From Bolinopsis microptera (Eukaryota > Ctenophora > Tentaculata > Lobata > Bolinopsidae): a stretch of 64,000 bases of DNA. A program made the translations under genes and the position numbers. Positions 54,191 to 64,000 of the stretch are shown in pieces (position 1 is the first letter of the stretch; each line of letters starts with the position of its first letter). The DNA lies in NCBI RefSeq assembly GCF_026151205.1, contig NC_087079.1:7738635-7802634 (forward strand). The letters are read 5' to 3'. The notes beneath the pieces are model-generated. The model was given only the letters and a program-made list of their open reading frames with translations, searched no databases and had not been told where the DNA came from.

Positions 54191-56851
54191 TTGTTTTTAC
54201 TAACAGGCATCTCAAGCTAACCACCGAGGTAGGGGATTGGATGCCATCCGTCACACCTGGTTCTTGGACTTGTCGCCCTCAGACCCACAGAGGTGGGTGC
54301 ACTGTCGGAGGCCTGTCACCCAGGTTGTCGGTGGTATCTCTCCCTCTGCCTCCCCTTTGGATCATTGTATCTATATCCCTCTTTTGACATAACCTCAGCC
54401 TGCCCGTTTTCCCGCTTTGTCGTGACCTTTATGGTCGCGGCGAAAGCCATTCCATTTTTTATCATGGAGACCGTTTTCCATTCATTCCCTGCCATGCCGC
54501 GCACTTTGCGCGCAGTTTTTCCTTTGTCTACTTTACCCTTACAACTCTGCATCACGCAGACTTTTACAGACCAGTTCCAGGCCCTCTGGTGAGTTGGCAT
54601 CCACTAGTGGAATCGCCGACTTATTAGAGGAGCCAGGGACACCTAAGGCTGTCCCTAACGGGGCGCCCAGCTCAGGTGTTTCCACCGCAGACCCCGACCT
54701 GACTCTCCTAGCTACTAGGACAGACTGTAGAATACTGACTAGAGAAGACGCATTCCATACCCATACAGAGATTGCTATAGCGGAGGTAGACTTCCTAGAA
54801 TCACTAGACACTAACCCGCACGACATAAACTTAATCTACAATTCGAGACAGGCACAAAAATATTTTATTCAAATCATTATCCCAGCCCTCTCACATGGAT
54901 CAGTACAAAGAACAGCTCTACTTCTGATCACAGGAACCATCTCCCCCTCACCGACCTGTTACTTCTCACCCAACTCCCCCCTCTTGACCTCAGGATTCAC
55001 TCCATTTCTCTCATAACTTTCCTCAGGCTTAACATCACTTCGTCCGCCTCAAACGGACTTAGAGACGGAAAGCTCACATCTCACTCTATCCTTCTCTCCG
55101 ACCATCTCAAGAAGATACGTCCACTTCTTTTCCCTTTAGATATACATCACTTTTAGACATGGAACACCAGCCTCACCCAACCTGTCACAATCATTCAAAA
55201 CGGATTATATACTCGAACGCTCGGAAGCCCTAGTTCAGATCCCACTCCTCCATAAATCTGACACACTAGTTGGGTACACTGACAGCTCGGTGAAGAACAA
55301 TCTTGCAGGAGCGGGGTTCGTCCTCTATCCTAACTCATCGACTATTTCAGAACATTACCACCAAACACCACAATCATCTTCCAGGCAGAGTTGCTGGCTT
55401 TACTCCACCTCTGCATTCACCTCCCCAAGATCAACTACGCAGCTACTGAGCTCCACATCTGCATCGACAACTAAGCAGTTCTTCATGCCTTATCGGGCAC
55501 CATCACCCAATCCCACCTCATCATAGACACTCTAGGAGCCCTCAACGCAGTTAGAAGGACACTCTCCGTCCCATTGGACCTCCTCCTTTGGCTCCTTAAA
55601 CTCACTCCTCTCTTTCTAATATTCTAGACAGTTACTTTTTCCGACCTCACTTTTATCATATATTACTCTTCAGATCCTCACTGTTTTCCACCAATCCAAC
55701 ATTATTAGTTTCTTTGACAGACACCTTGACGTTAGACGACAAAATAGAGACAAGAGTAGAATTCTTACACATCTATTCACAGGATGCAGTCATCTCAGAT
55801 ATTTCCAGGGGTGTAGGAAGCGGGGGGGCAGGGGGGGCCATCGCCCCCCATGAAATCTGGGCAAGGGGCCAAAAAGGGCCAACTTTTTAATTTCCCCGAA
55901 AATTTTTAAAAGTCAAAAATTTTCAAAGTTTTCTTGAAAACTACTTTTGTTCATGTTTCATGCTACCCTGATCATTATGAGTCAAAAATATTTTTTTCGG
56001 TTTTCGAACTTCGATATACGATTTTGGACTCGAGGGTTCCTCTTTGTGATGCGATCTCGGATGGCAGGCCTCCCCTTCGCAATACGAGCTCGGAAGCGGG
56101 AGCTCTGTTTTCAGAGGTACGTATCGAGAATGACTCGGACCGAAAATTTTCTAAGTCAAAATTTTGCAAAGTTTTTCTGGAAATTACTTTTGTTCATGTT
56201 TCATGCTACCCTGATCATTCTGAGCCGAAAATATTTTTTTCGGTTTCCGAAGTCCGCACCTACATTCGAAAGGTTGTGGATGTAATACTGATTGGTTTCA
56301 TATATTAATTATAGAAAACGTGATATTTGGCCCACAGATTTGAAGGAAAATACGCGAATTTAGTCCTCAGATTTAAAGAAAAATGCACAATTTGACGCGG
56401 AGAACTGCAAAAATCGCGATTTGTCGTGAGGCCAGGATCTGAAAAATTGCGACTTGTCGCGGCAAACGTGAAAAATCGCGATACCGCACATGCTGCAATT
56501 TCCTTTTGTCCTTACCCTCGAAATTCAAGCTTTGGCGCGAAGCGCCAAACAATTTAGGCTGTGGCGCGAAGCGCCAACAAATATTTAGAATTTGGCCCCC
56601 CCATGAAGAAAATCATTCCTACACCCCTGGATATTTCCAAAACAAGACTGGCAACGAACCCAACAGCATGCAAAAAGTGTGATGAAGACAATGAAACTAC
56701 AGCACACTATCTCACAAGCTGTCCAGCATTCTCCTTACACAGGAAATACTACGTTGGTAACTATACCATCAGAGAGGATACCTTCCATCACACCTTCTCT
56801 ACCAGTAACACTGTGGGGATCGCTAGAGCTACCAAGTATCTAGATTACTAA
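54191..56851 (+). pseudogene. Decayed non-LTR retrotransposon with RNase H and C-terminal zinc knuckle
   Basis: Fragments in order: an unassigned frame 54594-55016; an RNase H domain from about 55265 (GYTDSSVKNNLAGAGFVLYP, then after a frame change FQAELLALLHLCIHLPK); then DVRRQNRDKSRILTHLFTGC and, beyond a hAT insertion, KCDEDNETTAHYLTSCPAF. The last part is the Cys/His motif that follows RNase H in many non-LTR elements. Frameshifts and stops show it is dead. The RT core was not recognised. Confidence 0.65.
55806..56629. mobile_element. 824-bp hAT-like non-autonomous element
   Basis: Terminal inverted repeats CAGGGGTGTAGGAA at both ends, flanked by the exact 8-bp duplication GATATTTC (55798-55805 and 56630-56637). 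CAGGGGTG-type termini with 8-bp duplications are diagnostic of hAT elements. The interior has two direct copies of a TTTTGTTCATGTTTCATGCT segment (55944, 56189) and GGCGCGAAGCGCC palindromes. No transposase. Confidence 0.88.
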
Positions 56852-57264
56852 GAACCTCCTTAGTCTCTTTTATATTAGCCTTAGTAATCGTAATTGTCCC
56901 TCTACCACAATCACCCTCCCCTCCCCAGATTGTTCCCAGACTTGCAACAGGTCCTGCTAGCCAGCCAGTTCTAAGGGCTCATCAGTCCACAGGACAGTCG
57001 GCACTTCTAGCTTGACCCAATGCGTGTCTCTCTCTCTCCCTCCCCTCTTCTTTCTTGATTGTGGAAGGGACAACCACGTTACTTACACAGTTTCCTTTTA
57101 TTTCTCAATCACATGATTCAGTGACCTCCCCAGCCCTCTATATCTTTAACATGATACCTCCCAGGACCATAGTATACCATACTAGACATTTCTTTAACTC
57201 CTCGTTACAGCAAGACTAATACAACACGGAGAAGAAAAGTAATAAAGACAAGATTACGACAGCC

Positions 57265-57486
57265 ATGGACTCTTACAAAAGACTAACAGAAGGAACATCC
57301 CGGTTTGATCTTTCTGAACTATGCATCTTATATCGGTATAGTATTGGTATCTATTTATTACCTATTGTTATTTTTTTATCTTTGCTAGTTAATCAGGTTT
57401 TTGGGTACCGGGCCATCCTGGTTACCCTGCTATGGGCCGTTCCCCTGGCTTATGTAGGTCTAGTTTACCCATATATATATACTTAA
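57265..57486 (+). CDS. Small ORF with two predicted membrane helices (uncertain)
   Basis: 73 codons from an ATG preceded by GCC. Residues about 28-48 (IGIYLLPIVIFLSLLVNQVF) and 49-70 (AILVTLLWAVPLAYVGLVYP) are strongly hydrophobic. No family recognised. It lies at the end of the non-LTR relic and could be part of it or chance. There is no supporting promoter evidence. Confidence 0.25.
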   Translation: MDSYKRLTEGTSRFDLSELCILYRYSIGIYLLPIVIFLSLLVNQVFGYRAILVTLLWAVPLAYVGLVYPYIYT

Positions 57487-57594
57487 ATTTTGTTTTACTT
57501 AATTAGAATCAAATTGGACATATTGTGTATCGTGTATTGTGAAATCAGTGAAACCTAGAATGGCGGTAAAAATGCTAGCGCGCCTTGTTATACA

Positions 57595-57770
57595 AGTTAG
57601 GCAGCTGCAGAAAAGATGCCGCGCGCGTTCAGCGTATGGCTTTTCTGTTTTCGTTTTTGATTTTACAAATGAGAAAGCAACTTTTAATGATTATTAATGG
57701 AATTATCGGATACTTATAATTCAATATGTATTGATTCTTCTGTGGAAAATAAAAATTGTATTTTACTTTA
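57595..57770. repeat. Dispersed copy of the palindrome inner arm
   Basis: GATTTTACAAATGAGAAAGC, AATGGAATTATCGGATA and AATCAATACATATTG-type strings match 50715-50830 and 49260-49330, so a fragment of the composite element family also lies here. Confidence 0.6.
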
Positions 57771-57786
57771 TCATTCACAGTGGGAG

Positions 57787-57886
57787 CTGAAACCAGGTTT
57801 TCGATCAAACGCTGCCATTGGACGAGAGCAACTGTTGGCAACGTTTGACTACAAATGGCAGCATTTGATCGAAAACCTGGTTTCAG
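57787..57886. repeat. 33-bp inverted repeat (hairpin)
   Basis: CTGAAACCAGGTTTTCGATC... at 57787-57819 and its complement at 57854-57886, one mismatch, 34-base spacer. Confidence 0.9.
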
Positions 57887-58299
57887 ACCCCCCTGTGCAT
57901 TATTCATTGTAATGGCAATAAAATTTAATGTTTGTTTTAATAAATTTTGTTTTACTATCAAAATAATGAAAGTCAGCATTACATCGTATTTGGATCTACA
58001 AACTATGTCTGAAACAATTTCTTGTTTCATTGAAATATAATAACAAAGCAGTGTATAATCTATTTGAAAGAATATTTAAGTGGTAAATTTGCCCTCATTT
58101 TGCATAGCTTAAGCTTAGGCAGCATCTAAGTCTACGACTTCACATAGCCGTGTGTATACGCGTACTGCGTGACGCGCTTGTTTTACCAGTAGTATATACT
58201 TCTTTGCCGCCTTCGGCGGTCGCGCTACTGCAAGCGAGAGGGCTCTGGTTAGAGCAAGTGTACGACTTCTAACTGCAATTGTTATTATTAAATCTCCGG

Positions 58300-58690
58300 G
58301 GAGCAGAAGTGCACCAGTTTTCTTCAAAACAGTAGACCAACGGTTTTCTTCTCCTAAGAACAGTAGTGTACCAGTTCTCTTCAAAACAGTAGACCAACGG
58401 TTTCCTTCTCCTGAGAACAGTAACGCACTAGTTTTCTTCAAAACAGTAGACCCCACCGGTTTTCTTCTCCTGAGAACACTGAACAGTAACGCACTAGTTC
58501 TCTTCAAAACAGTAGACCACCGGTTTTCTTCTCCTGAGAACAGGAACGCAATAGTTCTCTTCAAAACAGTAGACCACCGGTTTTCTTCTCCTGAGAACAG
58601 TAGTGCACCAGTTCTCTTCAAAACAGTAGACCAAGGGTTTCCTTCTCCTGAGAACAGTAGTGCACCAAATACCAATTCTCCTCGAAACAG
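58300..58690 (-). repeat. 57-bp minisatellite
   Basis: About seven units CAGTTCTCTTCAAAACAGTA, GACCAACGGTTTTCTTCTCC, TGAGAACAGTAGTGCAC. The minus-strand open frame (19-residue repeat) follows from the 57-base period and is not called as a gene. Confidence 0.85.
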
Positions 58691-59596
58691 TAAAGCATTT
58701 AAAGTGATTCAGTGAACCGTTTTCTTGTCCAGTTGATAACTTGGAGCAACATATTCCTTCTCCTGATCGTTCCCGTCTCCAGAATGGTTGTAAGGTAAAA
58801 CGCCAGCACCCTCAAGAGAACAATGTCAATAACCTTCTCTAGATTTCTACAGTTCATACAGTTCTACAGTTCCATAGGTATACAAATGTAAATAAACCTC
58901 TTAAGCTCACATCTAAGTAAACTACCTCTTCTATCATACTAGAAGACGTTTGGGACTGTTTCTTGGATTACTTGGGAAGGCAAAAACACTAATATTTCTT
59001 TACAATTTTACGGTATTGTGGCAGTATTTTCGGTAATATCTAGTGAATTTTTATACTGATAAAAATATGTTTTATCTAGATAAACAGATAACTTTTTTTA
59101 ACGAATTATCGGAGATAATTATCGGTTACGATTATCGGAGTGGATAGCCTACGTCAGATCACAGCGATTTTAGGTATGAGCAGGTGGATCTTCTAAGATG
59201 CATTATCGTTAACTAAACCTGTCAAGCTATGTTCTCAGATGGGAATCGCATGTCTATTGTGTTGATTACTTGAAAGAGATCGTACAGTGACTGAGTTAAG
59301 TGTCAGATTCAATAATACGATATTTTTCCGCTTCAGTGACAATAACTGCAATCACATAGATTAAATTTAAGTGATGAGTTTTAGTTTAAAACCATAAAGC
59401 CAGTGATATTGATTTTATGATATTAACTATACCCGTGGCTGCACCTATTTGATGATTTAAAGATACAAATTTACCTATAAACAAAATATTTAGAGTTGTA
59501 ACTAATTAATTAGTAAATTATATAAACAAATTATCTCTTCTACATTTTAAAGAACTCACATACAGGAAGCATGTGATGAAACTCTGACTGGACATC
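58691..59596. other. Spacer upstream of the SRCR/PAN gene
   Basis: AT-rich sequence. The promoter of the next gene should lie here; no distinct element is recognised. Confidence 0.4.
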
Positions 59597-59855
59597 ATGC
59601 AAATTTCAACATCAGAAAGTATTTTGATGGTTATGATTTTCTTCCAAATGACGAACTCACAAAATTTAACTCTTCCTCCTTTATCGGGAGATACACTGGT
59701 TGCTTTCTCAGAGATGATACCAGCTAATGAGTCAGTAGCAGTTGGAGGCTCGATTGCTTTAGGGATGTTATCTTCAGTCCACCTGTCATCAGCTGCAGAT
59801 GATATGATAAGTGGCTTTTCACCAGTCGACTATGTACCAAATTTTGCTGTTGGAG
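59597..59855 (+). CDS. SRCR/PAN gene exon 1
   Basis: 86 codons plus one base; donor GGAG|GTAACT. Signal peptide followed by a Ser/Ala-rich stretch with one NLT and one NES glycosylation-type site. Confidence 0.6.
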
Positions 59856-61789
59856 GTAACTTATACATACGACATTCAAATAGAGACCTGAGCAAAAAAT
59901 TACTGAACTTCAAATTTTCTAAGATCATTATGGTGCTAAGTTATTATGAGGTAGCCCATTGCATTGGCAGTCTCAGGTCTCTATTTTAGCTGACAACTGT
60001 ATAGTAACTTTCTTTTAGGTAGTGTTATGATATCTTTCGAGTATGTTAAATTAAATGATAATTTGATCTTATTTTGTTCAAGTAAAAAGAAAATTTATGA
60101 TCAACTACAAATTATGTAAAGTTTTTCACGTTATATAAATTTATAATGTTCTTTTTTTCTGAAGTATCAAATAATTTATAAATGATGTACGTTCAGGTTT
60201 GCAGTCCAGTCCAAAGCTTGGTGTTTTCAGTGTAGTTGACCCTAATGGTGATCCCGTACCTGCTGGACAGTATGGTTTACTGCTGTACAAGGGTGGCATG
60301 GTGTGCTCGCCAGGCTTCTCTGATATTGCTGCTGATTTCATATGCAAAAAGATGGGAATCACCGTAGTAATGGGTTGGTTAGATGCATACAAATTTACTT
60401 TGCAAGATGAGCTAAAAGTCACAATAAACGATATTAACTGTTCAGATGATGATTGCACTTGGAGTGCGAAGGGAATAAAGTGTTCCAGTAACAAAAGTGT
60501 GTTTCTTAACTGTGGAGAAGGTAGTTCTTAACATTTTTTACTGCAATAAATTTAACTTTTTATGTTATCACTAAACTAAGCAATCGTTACTGGTCATGGT
60601 GGCGGAGTCACTTAAATTCCAGTCTAAATTTACAAATTTAACAGTTTAACCAACATAATTTCAGAAAAGGGAGATGAAAAAGAATCACATGATAAAGGTT
60701 ATAACTATAAATCACCAAATGAAATGGGTGAAGATGAAAACGAGAAAACTGAGCAAGATAGCAGTTGTTTTATACACAGACAAGCGTTTGAATCGGGAGA
60801 ATCTAATACTGGTCCTGCCAAAGATGCCAACGATTGCAAGTCATTATGCTCCAAAATGTCCACCTGTGTTGCTTTCACATTTGTCATCGATTATTCTCAA
60901 TGTTTAACTTATAGTTCTGTTGGGAAAGTGTGTTCGTCGGCTTCACTCAATTCATTTGAGGTAGTTTCAGGGTTGATGTCATGTTTTGAGGAAAGAAACG
61001 ACAATAATAGAAACGATGAAGATGGGTGTATCAACTTTGGTTTTCACATTAAAGGAACTTCGCCCGTTGAGGTTTCAAGGTCTAAAACGATTAGTCAATG
61101 CATAGCAGCGTGTAAAAAGAGTAATTATTGCGCTTCTTTCACTTTTGTTGAGGAGGAAGGCCGCTGCCTCAAGTATGATGAGGATCACCTTGAATTTGAA
61201 ATAAGTCGCAAAACTATGAAAAATAAGGTACAGTCAGCATTAATGTCATGTTTTGAAAGCGAGAAAGACGGTTCTTGTCTAATCAGAGGTAAAAAGTATG
61301 CCAAGGGGAATATCGATACAGTGAGTGCAGGAACAGTTGAGCAATGTGCCGGAAAATGCAAACGGAAAACGGATTGTGAAGCTTTTACTGTGTGTACCCT
61401 TATGAAGCGTTGCTGGCTCTATGATTTCTCAGCGTTTTCTGTGAAAATGGAAGACAGTAGAAAGACGAGGTCCTACATTTCTTCTGAACGTTTATGCTAT
61501 TTTGGAGATGACGAAAGTAGAGAGAAAAGTGTTGAAGATGAAAATATCGACGAAGATACGTGTATGAACGATTCTAGAAGGATATGGGGAGGAATTATGA
61601 AGGTAGTGTCCGATTCATCGTCCTACTACGATTGTAAGAATCTCTGCGAGAGAACGAAATATTGCGAAGCATTTTCATTGTGTAAGAAGACTCACAAATG
61701 TGTTCTGTTCAAACACAGATTCAAGCTGAGGAGCCAATCTGAAGATCCGAATTGGTGTTCGGGAATTTTACGATGCTACGACCAACAAG
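59597..61789 (+). CDS. Secreted or surface SRCR plus four PAN/apple domain protein (3' end unresolved)
   Basis: Three exons join in phase: 59597-59855, 60197-60520, 60665-61789. The N-terminus MQISTSESILMVMIFFQMTNS is a plausible signal peptide. Exon 2 is an SRCR-like domain (GLLLYKGGMVCSPGFSDIAA, DFICKKMG, DDCTWSAKGIKC). Exon 3 starts with an acidic linker and carries four PAN/apple-like repeats beginning at CFIHRQ, CINFGF, CLIRGK and CMNDSR, each with the CK..C....C.AF motif and a closing CF/CY/CYD. Such modules bind proteins or glycans outside the cell. The exon ends at CAAG|GTTTGC. The frame could instead run to TAA at 61834, adding a hydrophobic tail. No transmembrane exon was found. Confidence 0.75.
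60197..60520 (+). CDS. SRCR/PAN gene exon 2 (SRCR-like domain)
   Basis: Acceptor TACGTTCAG, donor GAAG|GTAGTT, phase 1 to 1, so the domain sits in a symmetrical exon as is common for shuffled extracellular modules. Confidence 0.75.
60665..61789 (+). CDS. SRCR/PAN gene exon 3 (four PAN domains)
   Basis: Acceptor ATAATTTCAG, 375 codons, donor CAAG|GTTTGC, again phase 1 to 1. Repeats start near 60766, 61027, 61276 and 61561. Confidence 0.75.
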
Positions 61790-61836
61790 GTTTGCTACTT
61801 TATAATCTAACTTTTTTTAACATGTATTATTTCTAA

Positions 61837-63069
61837 GTTTTGTCATCACAATTAAATAAGAAATAGGGCGATTATGTAGGGCTACTTTGCTATATATGAG
61901 CGGTGCACAGCCGGTGGCCATCACACGGTCTTTATTGTGGCCGTGTAATGTGTATTGTAGTACTCTTCTTATAACAACCCCACTAAGCTGTTAATATGGT
62001 GGCTGTATGGCGACATGGCGTATATTGGTGTTGGTCTTCGCACCTAATATTAGTTCAACGAATTTGCATACGTGGCAATAAAAGTGACGGCTTCGCGGTT
62101 TATATTATATACGCTAATCTAACTCCGTATAATGCGATTACATTGTTAATCGCACGAGGCGAAGCCGAGTTCGATTATTGCATTTATTTCACGAGGCGCA
62201 GCCGAGTGTTATAACTGGTGTAATCGTATTATAGTGAGATTATAAACTAAAAGCACTGTTTTGAGAGCAATTGAACGACACTATAATTTATATTATTGAG
62301 CTATGTATTATTACGCTCGTGTAACTAATGTAAACGTTTGTTAGCGTAAGGGCAGCAAATTGTGAAACACGATATATTCAGACTTTCAGAAAAGCAATTA
62401 GTTTTAAGTAATGGCACTCCTTGTCCGGAGTAAAACCAAACTCTCCACCTACTGACTCCACCTACTGACTCCACCTACTGACTCCACAGGCTACTGACTC
62501 CACCTGCCAGACAGGAGTTACTTTTTGTTAAGCTTAATTCTGAAATTTCGCCTGGTGAATTATATGCGTACATCTACATACTAAACCCGAGTTCTGCATG
62601 AGTCAGTGAGTATGGTAGAGCGGATACAGTAGCAAAGGTGGTGTGGCGATTGGGCGACTCCTGATCCTGTCTGAACTCTGACTCCGAAGTTAGGTTTTTC
62701 GGACAATAGTTTATGTCGGATCCTACCAAACGACTTTCTTGAAATTTTAGTATGATGGTTATAGGACGTATAATCTGTGAAAGTTTGGGCGAATTTCTAT
62801 GTGCCAACTTTGAGATATCACCTTAAACACCAAAAATATCTCCAAATCGGTAGTTGCAGTATAGTACCAAGGCATATATCTGGAGATTTAACTATTATTG
62901 AGACTTTGGGCGGCCATAAAACTCCTGTTTCATTAAAACGAATGAAACCCAGTTTTGATTTTAACAGTGAAAATAATACTTAATCATTATTTTTACAATA
63001 AATGTTTTACATAGAATGAATAAAAACCGGTTTTCTAATCTTTCCATAAAAGAAACTTATTAAGACATA
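61837..63069. other. Non-coding stretch between the SRCR/PAN gene and the transporter
   Basis: Includes CTCGGCT/GAGGCG words repeated near 62150-62205 and four copies of ACTGACTCCACCT (62449-62506). Short ORFs lack support. Confidence 0.5.
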
Positions 63070-63072
63070 ATT

Positions 63073-63168
63073 AAATAGCTACAATCTAGATGTTATATAA
63101 TGTTATACAAGTAAGTAATTAAATAGCTACAATCTAGATGTTATATAATGTTATACAAGTAAGTCTAA
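63073..63168 (-). repeat. 48-bp tandem duplication over the transporter stop codon
   Basis: AAATAGCTACAATCTAGATG plus TTATATAATGTTATACAAGT occurs twice, at 63073 and 63121. The right copy contains the stop codon (63151-63153) and the last codons of the transporter. Confidence 0.9.
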
Positions 63169-64000
63169 TTCAGTGACACTACTCACAACAGCGACTTGAA
63201 CCCAACTAAGAACCCCCGCTGCAATCACCGCTACCTCTGGTTTAAAGAATGCGGCGAGCGTATTTCCAATAATTGCACCTACCATACCACTTGTAAAGAC
63301 TTTTCCGCTGTTGACCGCAAAGTTTTCTGAACCAAGAAACGCCCGATCGAATGTGAGTAAGTTGATTTCAATGACCATCATAGCGTAGATAAGCTTTGCA
63401 GTCCCCAGAGCCACTACAGAAGTGATAAGATCACTCTTAAAGATAAGAACCATGTAGCAGATAGCCAGGCTCGTTGCCAAAACAGGCTGCAAGGTTCTAA
63501 ACCTCACCTTCCTTTGAAGAAGGTACCCAGCAGATCTACCAATGATGTTAGTACCCCCGGAAACCGCTGCTAGGAGAAGAAGCTGAATGCCGTGAACTAC
63601 ATAATCACAGTAATCTGTAGTAGAGCTTGTAAGCTTGTTATCAGCCCTTATCAGATTAGGCAGCAACATGATAGTACCGTACCCTTGTAATGTGTTGATC
63701 AGCTTCATAGCGCTAGCTTTACACACTCTAATTGTCTGGCCCGGTACTTTGATACCTACCTCATTTATTTGTTCCTCATCCCCTCCCGTTGAAACGTCCT
63801 CTGTAAGATAGAGATGTAGTATGATTATTGGGGGTATGAAGAACGGAAGTGAAGTGCATACTACAAACACTCTCCAACCTGAAGACTCCAGCAGGAAGAA
63901 ACCAAGAATTGCTACCCAACCCCCACCGAGAGCGAATGCAATGTCCGAGACTAAAGTTCCTCTTCTGTAAACTTCATGCGAGGAGACCTGTTCTGAGAAG
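63151..64000 (-). CDS. MFS transporter, C-terminal part (5' end outside window)
   Basis: The minus-strand frame is open from the right edge (SEQVSSHEVYRRGTLVSDIA, then GGGWVAILGFFLLESSGWRV) to TAA at 63151, about 283 residues. The EVYRRGT loop, the W-R-V-FVV helix start, the long charged central loop and the six later hydrophobic segments (for example GIQLLLLAAVSGGTNIIGRS, SGMVGAIIGNTLAAFF) fit the SVOP/SLC22-like branch of the major facilitator superfamily. It is a membrane transporter of unknown substrate. The ATG-less start near 63870 is internal. No intron is seen in the visible part. Confidence 0.75.
   Translation of the reverse strand, partial: FSEQVSSHEVYRRGTLVSDIAFALGGGWVAILGFFLLESSGWRVFVVCTSLPFFIPPIIILHLYLTEDVSTGGDEEQINEVGIKVPGQTIRVCKASAMKLINTLQGYGTIMLLPNLIRADNKLTSSTTDYCDYVVHGIQLLLLAAVSGGTNIIGRSAGYLLQRKVRFRTLQPVLATSLAICYMVLIFKSDLITSVVALGTAKLIYAMMVIEINLLTFDRAFLGSENFAVNSGKVFTSGMVGAIIGNTLAAFFKPEVAVIAAGVLSWVQVAVVSSVTELDLLV

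Noticed and set aside
58115-58675. 186-codon minus-strand frame with 19-residue repeats
   Set aside because: Follows from the 57-base period; no start context, domain or splice evidence. Kept as a repeat only.

Overview
The window is animal nuclear DNA: intron-containing genes with GT-AG junctions, several non-LTR and DNA transposon relics, very abundant tandem repeats, and no bacterial-style operons. The gene content (a phospholipase C delta homologue, mitochondrial intermediate peptidase, an SRCR plus PAN protein, an MFS transporter, and a family of small secreted cysteine-rich proteins) fits an invertebrate, plausibly an early-branching marine one. I cannot name the species from sequence alone.

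Region 1 (1-12.7 kb) is a decaying tandem cluster of a small secreted protein family: signal peptide, then about 110 residues with six cysteines, ending in CDV.WIA.G.NC. Eight copies are visible. Three are complete (6479-6889, 7822-8211, 11233-11643 on the minus strand). One is cut by the window edge (1-276). One is split by a non-LTR retroelement (1666-1848 plus 4202-4414). One carries a perfect 52-bp palindrome with in-frame stops (5468-5926). Two are 5'-truncated fragments (8651-8779, 12298-12626). The cluster is interspersed with foldback elements and minisatellites.

Region 2 (13.0-40.9 kb) is one minus-strand gene, a phospholipase C delta-type protein (N-terminal tail, PH domain, EF-hands, start of the X domain), assembled here from twelve exons with matching splice phases. 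Its coding content is only about 1.2 kb, spread over 28 kb. The introns hold at least a dozen different minisatellite arrays (units of 6, 7, 12, 13, 21, 33, 43, 54, 63 and 76 bp). One 54-bp array keeps a 958-codon frame open on the plus strand. The rest of the X domain, the Y domain and C2 are not visible to the left, so the gene is either truncated or continues outside the window.

Region 3 (41.4-43.3 kb) is an uninterrupted gene for mitochondrial intermediate peptidase (M3A family, HEYGH zinc motif), also on the minus strand.

Region 4 (43.9-58.7 kb) is a transposon graveyard. It holds a 0.9-kb TIR element with telomere-like tracts and a 6.4-kb composite palindrome. Inside the palindrome lies a 3.67-kb element with arms of about 967 bp and an exact 9-bp target duplication (Mutator-like), plus four inverted tRNA-like copies. 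Further right are a non-LTR RT relic, an RNase H-bearing non-LTR relic interrupted by an 824-bp hAT-like element with an 8-bp target duplication, and a 57-bp array.

Region 5 (59.6-64 kb) has a plus-strand multi-exon gene for a secreted or surface protein (one SRCR-like domain followed by four PAN/apple-like domains), and the 3' part of an MFS transporter on the minus strand running off the right edge.
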